Origin: Castanea sativa
Taxonomy: Eukaryota > Streptophyta > Magnoliopsida > Fagales > Fagaceae
Length of the DNA: 64,000 nt
Direction of reading: 5' to 3'
NCBI RefSeq assembly: GCF_040712315.1
Contig: NC_134020.1
Span: 37,006,751-37,070,750 of the forward strand
Below, piece after piece: positions 46,995-56,374 of the stretch; positions within the stretch are counted from its first letter, which is position 1, and each line of letters begins with the position of its first letter. The notes beneath the pieces are model-generated. The model was not told the origin of the DNA. It searched no databases and saw only the letters and a program-made list of their open reading frames with translations. The position numbers and the translations under genes are program-made.

Positions 46995-47615
46995 CAATAA
47001 GGGCCGGCCCAAACATTTTGGAGGCTTAAGGCAGAGTCTTCAAACAATTCTTTATGTTATTATTTAAATAATATTTATCTAGCATTTTATATAAGAGTTT
47101 AAAAAAATCCATTCTTTTTACTTTTTGATATGATTTTTTTGAGAAAATGTTAAAATTATATCAAATTTTATTACAAACTGATGTTGTAACGGATGCAATT
47201 AGTGACATGAAGCTTACAAAAATGCTAGAGATATTATAAAATTTACAATATGAGAATTATAAAGATATATCACCAATCACAAAAATTCATTCAAAAATGC
47301 ATTTAATAGTTTATTGAAGCTCACCTATCATATACATTGTTACATCAAATTATAAAATTTATAGTATTTTTAATATTTTCCTATTTTAATTACTTGTGAT
47401 TAGTAATACATCTATATATAAGGCCTATTTATTTAAATTTGTCCTATCTCTAGATTTAGCATTACTTAATTCTTTGGGCCTTCTTAATAGTGAAAAAAAA
47501 TGTAAACTATTTTTTTTTTTTAACATCTCCAAAAAAAAGAAAAAAAAAAAAATTCCCCCCTCCCCCTGCGAATTTGGGGCCTTTCTCTAATAAGGGCCCT
47601 AGGCAACGGCCTAGT
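46995..47615. mobile_element. hAT-like insert in SDR-B intron 4
   Basis: Copies A and C read continuously from AAGCAAATACTG to TAAACTCACTC. Copy B has about 615 bp between these points, beginning AAGGGCCGGCCC and ending near GGCAACGGCCTAGT. AGGGCCGGCCC-type ends are typical of one plant hAT group. No transposase. Confidence 0.6.
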
Positions 47616-47864
47616 GAACTGTTCTGAACTCACTCTATCATTGTGTACATAGCAGATGATAACACGTGCCTTCTTTGCATCTAATGCATAAGACTCTAAT
47701 GTGAACGAAAATGAGATCCTCTTATGATGTTGGAGGTAAATCTAAGTAATAGGCTAGTATTCTGGGGAGCATTCATGTCATAACACACTCATGCTTAAAA
47801 TGTGCATCAAAAGAACTTCACTGTCATTTTGTCCTTTTGGAGATTTTTGTTTCTCATGGATTAA

Positions 47865-48757
47865 GGCTGCGTTTGGTTCGGCAGTAAATGGTTTCCGGGT
47901 GTAAAATGATTTCAGCTGAAAATATTTTCGGGAAAAGAAAATATTTTTAGGTGTTTGGTAACATTTGAAAAAACACTTTGAAAAATATTTTCAGGTGTTT
48001 GGTTGTCATCTTGAAAATATTATAGAAAATACATTTTGTATTTGTTGCTCACATTTTCTCACATTTTCTCAACTTCCAAACAAATATCATTTCCTGATCT
48101 AGAACAACAAAACCCAAAAAAAAAAACTCATCAAATTTTCTCAATGAAGCACAACAAAACCCAAAAATAAAAAAAAGCTCATCATCAAAAACCAAATCCG
48201 GTCAGATAGAACGAAGACAGAGAGAGAGAGAGGCGACTGGCGACGGCGAAGGGGAGTTCGCGCCGGCGCGGTGCGGCGATGGCGAAGGCGAGATCGCGCC
48301 GGCGCGGTGCGGCGATGGCGAAGGCGAGATCGCGCGGCGCGGCGACTGGCGATGGCGAAGGCGAGATCGCGCGGCGCGGCGACTGGCGATGGCGAAGGCG
48401 AGATCGCGCGGCCCGGCGATGGCGATGGCGAAGGGGAGATCGCGCCGGCGCGGCGATGGCGATGGCGAAGGCGCGATCTCGCCGGCGCGATCTGGGTGCT
48501 CTCTCTCTCTCTCTTCGTGCTCTGTCTCTCTCTCTCTTCGTGCTCTCTCTCTCTCTTCGTACTCTGTGTGATAATTTTCCGGAAAATTTCAATTTGAAGG
48601 TAAAATAGACATGGAAAACGTTTTCCGGGTGGGGAGGGTTTATTTTCCGGTCAACTGATTTCATTTTCCGTTTGACCAAATTTTTAGGTGTTGCCAAACA
48701 CCCATAAATGCTGAAAATATTTTCCGGAAGTGATTTACTGTCGAAACAAACGGACCC
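47865..48757. mobile_element. PIF/Harbinger-like non-autonomous element
   Basis: 893 bp. The left end is GGCTGCGTTTGGTTCGGCAG and the right end, on the other strand, is GGGTCCGTTTGTTTCGACAG. Both continue AGTAAAT..TTCCGG. TAA flanks both sides (47862-47864 and 48758-48760), the 3-bp duplication of PIF/Harbinger. The centre is a GC-rich short-repeat block. Confidence 0.82.
48235..48560. repeat. GC-rich GGCGATGGCGAAGGCGAGATC repeats
   Basis: Short units of GGCGATGGCGAAGG plus CGAGATCGCGC repeat about eight times with small changes. A (CT)n and CTTCGTGCTCT repeat follows. It is far richer in GC than anything else in the window and creates spurious open frames on both strands. Confidence 0.85.
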
Positions 48758-50645
48758 TAAAATGCAATTTTCATCTTGCAAATTAGGTCCCAGTTCAATT
48801 TTTGCCCCTAAAAATAAAAAAGCTTCAATTAGTTTCTTAAAAATTTCAAGGGATGAATTTTGTCATTTCTACCAACATGGGTTTTAACAAGTCTCGAACA
48901 CAACATTTTTCACAATTGTTGATATGTACTATTGTTATTGGTGTTCAGTAAAAACAATGTCAATGTTAGACCTAGGTTAAAGTAATGTTGCTCTAATCAC
49001 AACAGACAATACCAGCCATTGTGTTAGTTACCTTCTTACCTTATACTCTCCTTTTTATCTATTTATGGATATATGACAATTGGTACAAGGCTAAATGTTG
49101 AATATATGTATAGGTAGAGGAAGGTTAACCTATTACCTTTAGCTCACTCCTGAGGGAGGACACATTTACTATCCTTGCTCCTGCAGGGGAAAGCTGTAAT
49201 AGTGGTAGGAGAGCTTCTGTTACTCTTCTCACACCATAGTAATTAGAATTCAAGCATTCTTCTCCTTTCTCACAATTTGTTTTAATCACTCCGTGAAGTT
49301 CAATCAACTTGTAAGCCTGCCCTGAGAGCTGCATTGAAGTAGTAGTTACGGATATCGGTCTAAACAAGGCATGCATCAAAATTACTGTCTTTATTTTTAT
49401 GAACTTACCCAGGATGAGGGGTCTATGTTTAAGGCCTTTAGGCCTTCCTCATCAACCACAACTCCAGAAGCTCCATCATTATTAACCTGTAAAAGTCAAA
49501 GGAAAGTCATATTACATTTGTTAATTAATGAAAGATGGTTAATGAGTCATTACACAAACTAAAGTTTATGTAAACTTTATTTTTTATTTTTTTTATACAT
49601 TTTGTACATAGTTAATGGATCACTCACTACACCCAAAGTTGGTGAACTTTTTTAAATATCAGAATTCATAATAAAGGCATTATAAATTAGTGTCAAATCA
49701 CAAAATTATAAATTATCAGAATTCATAAATGATCTAAATGGTCAGAGGTTTTCACATCGAGCTAATTTTCAAGTATGCCTATCAGCCTATCACGATTATT
49801 CGTGATATCCAATGTCTATGAGAAGAAAGTGTTCATAAAAATCTAGGCAACATACTGAATGATTTGAGAAGAAAGTGTTCATACAAATTTCATCAAGGAA
49901 TTTTTGGAGGCATTAACTGATTGTGAAGTCACTGCATCTCATTTTCATACAAATATCTATACACAAAGTACTGTGCCTAAAGAGATTTCAGCAAAATCCC
50001 ATGTACCCTTGAAATAACTTGCCTAGCTATACACTTTAATTGAATGGTTGGTATAAGTTTCAAATTGGAAAGAATTAATTTCATCCTAAATTCCCACATA
50101 CACTTAATAATTTGGCAATACATTTTACTTGCATGGTGGGTATAAGGTTCTAAGGAAAAAAATTATTAAGAGTCTTGTAATTCAGTAACAGTGTTTTTTA
50201 CGAAGAGAATAACGGTTTGAACACCCTCTCTAACTTGATGTAACAATTAGAAATATAAAAAAAAAAAAAATGGAAAGAATTGCATCCTTACCAAGATATC
50301 AAGCCTGTCAAATTTTTCCTGGATGAAATTGGCCAAGGGCTTGATGCTAACTGGGTCCAAAACATCGAGCTGATGAAAGACTATATTTGACAAACCCAAC
50401 TCCTGGAGCTTCAGCAAAGCCTCCATCCCCCTCTTCTCATTTCGAGCTGTCAAAACAACTGTCACACCTTGAGATGCAAGTTGCCGAACAGTTTCAAGAC
50501 CAATGCCCTTGTTTGCCCCTGTAACCACTGCGTACCTATAACCAACAGTGCGGTTCTTGTCAAGAAAAGTTAAGCTGCTATGTGTAAAGCAACTGAAAAA
50601 TATAATAATGTACCTTTCTGCTGCATGCTTTCCATTGCTTCCCAT

Positions 50646-51317
50646 TTCTGCAATGCTTGGATGCCTTGATAAATTTCTCTCCTGCTTTCTTTTGGCTTTT
50701 ATGTAAGCTCAACCTGTTGGTTTCTCAGTTAGCTCAATAACTTTCCAATATTATTCTTGAAAGATCAAAAGGTATCAACCAGTATATGCACACAGTGTTA
50801 TTAATTACTTGCAGCCAAACCCCGTAAATGCTCCATTAAATACTAGTATTGATCCAACTTTCAGTTAAAGAAAAGAAAAGGGCAATCATACTTACAATTT
50901 ACAGCTAGGAAAGGAAACAATATTAGTGTTGAGTCGAGCATATATATATTGAGATGCTGGTGATCCAAGAGTGATGAGATATGAAAAAAGAGGATATTAC
51001 ACCCTCACTATTTAAAGAAGGGGAAGTAACTTGAGCCTAGTACCTAGTTGGTGTTTGCATTGCATGCAATGCATAGTGAAAGACAGAAAGTGGGGTGTGC
51101 ATGGTTTTCTTTCTCTTGGAAATGCCGAAAAGCATATGGTAGATGCCTGGTATTATTCCTAGATAATATCTAGTAGATATGCCGCATCACAGCCTTATAT
51201 GATGTGTGGAGAGATTGTTATTATAACTACTAGTGTTTTTTAAGAAGACAAATGGTGAAGATTGCACTCCTCTTATTTGCGGGTGCCGTTTTGGGGAAAG
51301 AGGATGAAAATGACAAA

Positions 51318-51356
<39 letters not shown>

Positions 51357-51935
51357 TTATGTTCCACATTTAGTATTATACTTTATGTTTCACCAATTAC
51401 TATATGTTATGTGTCTTTTGAAATAAAATAAAATAAAAACTTTGGTTATTTTATAAGAAAATAACAAAAAACATGTGGCAGGCTAGATTGCTAGAGTATA
51501 AAATGGAACACTTCAAATAAGATAAATGATTTTTTATTTTTTAGATACATTAGGTGTCAATAATATATTATGTATGTTTGTGATCATCTATGATTTTGGT
51601 TAATAGTAATTAATCTCATAGTAGTTTTGTACGTGGAAAAATGTTATTAGGACATGTTAGGAATACAGAAGCAAATAAGAGGAGATGCGATGAATATGGT
51701 TCAAGTTTTTTTTTTTTTTTTTCTTTTATTTTTATCATTAATTTTAGGTAAGTAAAATTAAAATTAAGAATAAGTGGACAACTGGCTTATCTTGATAGGT
51801 GAAGAATGGGATGGAATAAAAAGAGTGTGACACAAGATTTGGATTCATCCATATTCATGTCCTATCCATTTTGATAAGACTGAATTTGATCATTTTACTA
51901 TACCATAATTTAAATTGATATTGAAATGGTGATTA
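50646..51935 (-). promoter_or_regulatory. Upstream region of SDR copy B
   Basis: No gene. The parts at 50646-50760 and about 50995-51190 closely match the copy-C upstream region (58959-59040 and about 59250-59430). They include TTTAAATAG on the minus strand (about 51010), a possible TATA element, and TGCATGCA (RY-like) near 51057-51070. A (TA)n run lies at 51323-51350. Conservation between paralogues rather than function is what is seen. Confidence 0.45.
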
Positions 51936-52458
51936 AACTACTAGAAAAAGGCTCTTTTGCAACAAAGTTATTGCAACAAAAAGACATTATAGTGGCAATA
52001 AGCATAAATATGTGTGTATATTACTTTTTGTTGCAAGAAGAACTTAAAATACTAATATATTGCATCAATATTTTATTTATTGCTATAACTTACTATTGCA
52101 ATAGACTAATAGCATTTATTTTCTCCAATTTCAAAGAGATTTGTTGCAATAAGTTTCTAGAGGTACTTTATTGTAACAAAAATTACTATTGCAGTAACCT
52201 TTCGCAACAAAAATTTTGTTGCAATAAATTATAACAATAATATTTTCTATTGCAATAAAGTTTTTTAATAATAATAAAAATCTTTTATTGTAACAAAAAT
52301 ATATTGCAACAAATTTTTTGTTGCAATAGTTTATTTCCACAAACTTTATCGCAACAATGGGCAACAAATTTTTTTTGTTGCAATAGAGGTTTATTGCAAC
52401 AATATGAAGCTTATTGTAACAAAATACTTTATTGCAATAAGGCTAAATTCTTGTAGTG
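51936..52458. mobile_element. CACTA-like MITE with TTGCAACAAA repeats
   Basis: Left end AACTACTAGAAAAAGGCT; right end, on the other strand, CACTACAAGAATTTAGCC. These resemble CACTA termini (CACTACAAGAAA). The inside is filled with short motifs TTGCAACAAA and TTGCAATAAA in both orientations. No transposase. A 3-bp target duplication is not clear. Confidence 0.6.
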
Positions 52459-52986
52459 GAACCTCAAGTTTTTGGACTTTTTGGGTTATGTTTAGTTCAG
52501 TCCAATATCATGTATCACTTGTTATAGCGTTTGGGTACCCTATTTGATCAAATCTTAGGTCTAAATTGTCAACTTATCCAAACTGAGCTACATGAATGAA
52601 ATATTAAAAATGTTGCATTTTACTTATGGTTAAACATTAGACTAGACTTGGTTTGGGTACATTTTATAATGGCCTCATTCAGGCAAAGCGAGTGAGTCGG
52701 CCATGCTAACACCTGGTCCTTTAAAGTTGCAATTTACTTATATAGGTGTCTTTCTTGAACCTAGAAAGTGAAACAACTGAGGCCCTTTTATGGTGTGTTT
52801 GGGCTTCTTGTCAGCAAATTGCAAAGACAACCAAGTAGAGACAAGCCCAAGCCCAACACCAGTAGCCTGATGCTCGTCGTTTGGGAAAAAGTTCGTATAG
52901 CTAAGAGCTATATATATAGCTCTTGTATCCCTTTCCTTTTGTGCCTCATATAAGCTTTTCAACGTAGACTTGCTCTATTACATGTA
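52459..52986. other. Spacer with possible TATA box
   Basis: No gene. TATATATATAGC at about 52909 lies about 70 bp before the possible small membrane-protein frame. Confidence 0.35.
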
Positions 52987-53322
52987 GAAAGTACTCCTCA
53001 CTCTCCCTCACTTCCACAACCTAGTTCTTTTTCTTCTTCTTCCCAAAACATTCCTTTCTCAGTCTCTACCTCCAACAACTCTCACCCTATACCAATCGCT
53101 CCCCCAACTCCATCAACACAATTCGCGCCCTCTGATGATCTTTCCCAAAAGGAGATCTCCATCTTCATCATATTGGTTGCCCTTCTCGTCATTGCTCTTG
53201 TGTGTTTTCTCTGCCATTGGGTGACACACAAAATGAAGAGCAATTGGGCTAGACATGTAGTCGTCAACCCACTCCCACCACCACCAGAGAATGAAATAGC
53301 TAAGGAGGCATTTGGATTTTGA
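52987..53322 (+). pseudogene. Possible small single-pass membrane protein, no in-frame ATG
   Basis: An open frame of 111 codons reading ESTPHSPSLPQPSSFSSSS at the start, then a Ser/Pro-rich segment. A strongly hydrophobic stretch follows (EISIFIILVALLVIALVCFL, about 62-81), then a basic CHWVTHKMKSNWAR stop-transfer-like segment, a PLPPPP motif and a short tail ending AFGF. Its layout (Pro-rich outside, one membrane span, basic inner flank) is coherent. The nearest ATG (52982) is two bases out of frame, as if TA had been inserted after ATG. A TATA-like TATATATATA lies upstream. Either a start-codon pseudogene, a non-ATG start, or a second exon. I do not recognise the family. Confidence 0.4.
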
Positions 53323-53640
53323 GCTCAGTAGAGGGTCTTTTCAGACAAGATTCTAAACTATATATATTGGGAATTTTAGTTGTTTGTCTACTTTATAATG
53401 TAACATGAGAGTAGTTGCTTCTCTCTCACTCTCACTTTCTCTTTTAGACTCTGGGTTTGAGGATTTCTATTGCCCCTCAACTTATATTACATGGCATCTT
53501 AAATAAATGAGAAACGTTTATTTTTAGTTAAATGACTTATTTAATTGTCATTTGATTTGTTTTAATTATTTAATGATCATGTTATTTAATGCACGTAAAT
53601 GAGTTTTATATATATATATTTTTTATTGTAATAACTTACT

Positions 53641-53920
53641 AAGATTCAGATTCTCTAGATTTTCTAGGGTATTCCACCAGTAGATTTCTTTAAATACTAA
53701 CAACTCTTTTATGATTTAAGGGTTTAGATTCTGTCATGTCAGCATTCCACTAACAATACTCTTAAAATAATAAAATAATGTTGCAAACAAAACAATTAAG
53801 AGTATTGTTAGTAGAATGCTAATATGACAGAATTTAGACTCTTAAATCTTAAAAGGGTGGTTAAGACTTAAAGAAATCTACTGGTAGAGTACCCTAATAA
53901 ATTTAGATGATCCGAATCCT
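53641..53920. mobile_element. 280-bp foldback MITE
   Basis: Nearly the whole element is one inverted repeat: the left arm, starting AAGATTCAGATTCTC, is mirrored by the right arm, which on the other strand starts AGGATTCGGATCATC. The arms are about 130 bp with a short centre near 53780. The flanks AACTTACT and TACTTACT (7 of 8) suggest an 8-bp target duplication. It interrupts a CACTA-like copy, so it is younger than that element. Confidence 0.85.
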
Positions 53921-54016
53921 TACTTACTATTACAATAGACTAATAGGGTTTATTTTCTCCAATTTTAAAGAGATTTGTTGCAATAAATTTTCAGAGGTAC
54001 TTATTTAATGCAAGTA

Positions 54017-54022
54017 AATGAG

Positions 54023-54066
<44 letters not shown>
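54017..54066. repeat. (TA)n microsatellite
   Basis: About 21 TA units followed by a T-run. Confidence 0.95.
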
Positions 54067-54074
<8 letters not shown>

Positions 54075-54304
54075 TTTTATTGCAATAACTTACTATTGCA
54101 ATAGACTAATAGCGTTTATTTTCTCCAATTTTAAAAAGATTTGTTGCAATAAATTTCCAGAGGTACTTTATTACAACAAAAATTATTGTTACAGTAACCT
54201 ACTACAACAAAAATTTTGTTGTAATAAATTATAGCAACAATATTTTTTGTTGCAATAAGGTTTTTTTAATAATAATAATAAAAATATTTTATTGCAACAA
54301 ACTT

Positions 54305-54665
54305 ATTGCAGCAAAAATCTGGATTGCATACATAGACAGCAGGGTCTTGAGCTTGATCAGGAAAGCAACTCCGGCAACATACAATCTCATTGCATGATGC
54401 TAACATCACTACATCCTCAGGAAGGAAATCAAACCCTTTTTGCTGCACTTTTTCATCACCGTCCTTCACCTTGTGATTCAATGACAGGAATGTAGCTAAC
54501 TGTTCTGATGTCTTCATTGCACCATTGATACTTCCCTTGGAAGATGAATCCCGATACGGTAGGCTTTTGCTTTTGTAATTGACTCTGGATTAAGGACCGG
54601 TCAGACATAAGCTTGTACCAACGTTTAGAAACGCACTTAAATTAAAGAAGAGTCTTTGAAGGCAA
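54305..54665 (-). pseudogene. F-box protein gene fragment inside a transposon
   Basis: On the minus strand one frame reads KCVSKRWYKLMSDRSLIQSQ, which looks like the end of an F-box (C-VSKRW-KL-SD), followed by SGFIFQGKYQWCNEDIRTVS. A second frame then continues FDFLPEDVVMLASCNEIVCC, RSCFPDQAQDPAVYVCNP, as in plant F-box/kelch or F-box-associated proteins (LPEDVV..SCNGLVCCRS). One frameshift and no start show it is a fragment. It is flanked on both sides by TTGCAACAAA-type sequence, so it appears to have been captured by the CACTA-like element. Confidence 0.7.
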
Positions 54666-54837
54666 ACAAAATTTTTTTGTTGCAATAGACTATTGCCACA
54701 TACTTTAGCGCAACAATGAGCAATGCAATTTTTTTTTTGCAATAGAGGTTTATTGCAACATTATGAAGCATTGAAGCTTATTGCAACAAAAAATTTCATT
54801 GCAATAAGGCTATTTTCTTGTAATGAATTATCAATAT

Positions 54838-55045
54838 CTAGTGTCTATTTGAATAGTTTATTTTTTACTAACTTATTTTACTATTTAGCTTATTTTTGCT
54901 ACTATTCATGGGCCCATTACATTTTTAGATACTATTCATAGACCCCATCATACTATTTTAGCTAACTTTTACCTTTATCTACAGTATTTTCAATAAAAAG
55001 TTTTCAGCTTCAGCAAAATAAGCGAATCCAAACTAATCCTTATTT
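54838..55045. mobile_element. Small MITE
   Basis: Left end TAGTGTCTATTTGAATAG; right end, other strand, GGATTAGTTTGGATTCGCTT. The interior CTTATTTTGCTGAA and ACTATTCATGGGCCC words are typical of a common plant MITE group. A similar sequence lies near 62190-62400. Confidence 0.4.
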
Positions 55046-55139
55046 AAATGTTATAAATGTAGTAATATCAACTCATTCCAAAAATGGATATATAAGATTT
55101 TAAGAATAAATTTCTGATAAGAACTTTAGATGATTGTAA

Positions 55140-55930
55140 ATTCTAATTATAACTAATATACTAAAACCTAAAGAAATACTCTGAAAAGAGTTTACATAGG
55201 AGAGAATATCCTTAATCAAGTGACCATGCATTGAGCCGAGATTTGTAGCAAACTTCAGGGAGTTGTTGACAAACTCAGAATCACCCTCAAATACCACATG
55301 GTGAAGACCAATTTCCTGAGCAAAGAGGGCAGCTCGTCTGGCTGCCAGCAGCTCCAGAGCAATCACCAAGGTGGGTTTCTGAATCTTCTCAGCAAGGGAG
55401 GCTATGACTTCGCCATGTGCATTACGAATTACAACCCCAAAACCAGCCTCATCTATGTCGTCAAACATTGCACCATCATAATTCACTTTGACACAGTTAT
55501 CATCTGGTGGCTTCCATTTGACGTCGTGGGGTCTAGAAGTATGTTTTCTTTGCTTAAACACCTTCTGGTAGTCAGAGTTGTATGCCCAAGCAGAATCTGC
55601 CTCAATCTCAATAGGGATCACCGCCTCACCCACTCTGGTCTTGTTTCTACCATTCCGAAGTTTCCAAGCTGTCACAGCAAAAATATTCAGCAAATGTGGT
55701 TCAGTTTTCACCATATCTAGCAAGTATGAGAAGGAACACACAGCACCAATGCTCCTGTCCATCCATCCGAAATATTTTGTCCACACCACCTGCACATCTT
55801 CGCCAGACCAGAGAGCTTGCATCACAGTCTCAGGTTCCTTAAAACAGCGAGAACACAGAGCATCGGGTATGATTTTACGCTTGTGGAGATTACTCTTAGT
55901 TGGCAGCACATTAGAGCAAGCTCTCCATAG
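55140..55930 (-). pseudogene. LINE-type zf-RVT plus RNase H fragment
   Basis: A 269-codon open frame from MLPTKSNLHKRKIIPDALC. The N-terminal part is the zinc-binding linker found after plant LINE reverse transcriptases (CSRCFKEPETVMQALW). The C-terminal part is an RNase H-like domain: VNYDGAMF (first Asp), ALELLAARRAA (Glu), VFEGDSEFVNNSL (second Asp). The final His/Asp segment of RNase H is lost and the frame runs on into unrelated sequence. It is truncated at both ends. It could instead be a stand-alone RNase H-like remnant, but the linker favours a LINE. Confidence 0.75.
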
Positions 55931-56374
55931 AAAGTGTTTTATCTTTCCTGGGACACATTATGGAGGTGGAGCCCAGCACTCATTTTGGAATCCCCAAAAT
56001 TTTTTTAAATAAAAAAAAAACTTAGATTGGCCTTAATTAACCTAGTCGTAATTAAAATTTGAGGGTCTAAACAATTAGCTATATTGGATTAGGAAATTCT
56101 CACAAGAAGTTGATTATTCGTAGCTTTTAGTCTTCAGTTCAGAGTGTGAGTAAAAGAATGGAACACAACAGGTTGTAAAGTTCAATTCAAAATAGCAAGA
56201 AAGTGAGTGATATGCATTTCTTGTTTTTCAAAGATAAAACCAAAGCAATCTCATTCTTTACCAACATAAAGAAAAAATGAAGGTAGTTCTTATCCAAAAT
56301 CTTTTCTTTGAAGCATAACGTTGTAGTTTTCCATAGAACAAGTAGCAGAAGTTAAATCCTGACTGTCAGCTGAA

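Larger units (their letters stand above)
46443..50645 (-). pseudogene. SDR copy B, decayed
   Basis: Paralogue of copies A and C with recognisable exons at 50645-50614, 50535-50292, 49486-49409, 49328-49137 and about 46807-46443. The lesions are: (1) the acceptor before exon 5 reads CAA where A and C have CAG; (2) a 2-bp deletion near 46485-46490 gives an immediate stop, and the last residues plus about 40 bp are missing; (3) NNAG is NNDG; (4) the catalytic YxxxK is YSISR, so the essential lysine is arginine. Introns 3 and 4 are expanded; intron 4 holds two DNA transposons. Exons 1-4 remain open, so transcripts may persist, but an active enzyme is not expected. Confidence 0.9.
53577..54825. 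mobile_element. Second CACTA-like element, rearranged
   Basis: Carries the same TTGCAACAAA/TTGCAATAAA content as 51936-52458. Its right end matches (other strand CATTACAAGAAAATAGCC). The segment TTGCAATAACTTACTATTGC through CCAGAGGTACTT is present twice (53622 onward and 54073 onward). The first copy is interrupted by a foldback element and a (TA)n run lies between. It also carries a host F-box fragment at 54305-54665. The left end is uncertain. Confidence 0.6.

Noticed and set aside
48185..48781. 198-codon open frame on the minus strand (Arg/Ala-rich)
   Set aside because: It is the translation of GC-rich tandem repeats inside a PIF/Harbinger-like element. Similar repeats stay open in several frames on both strands.
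51187..51369. Short frame over (TA)n
   Set aside because: Microsatellite artefact in the SDR-B upstream region.
55298..56012. Two open frames of about 140 codons on the plus strand
   Set aside because: Antisense to the LINE-type zf-RVT/RNase H fragment, with no recognisable domain.
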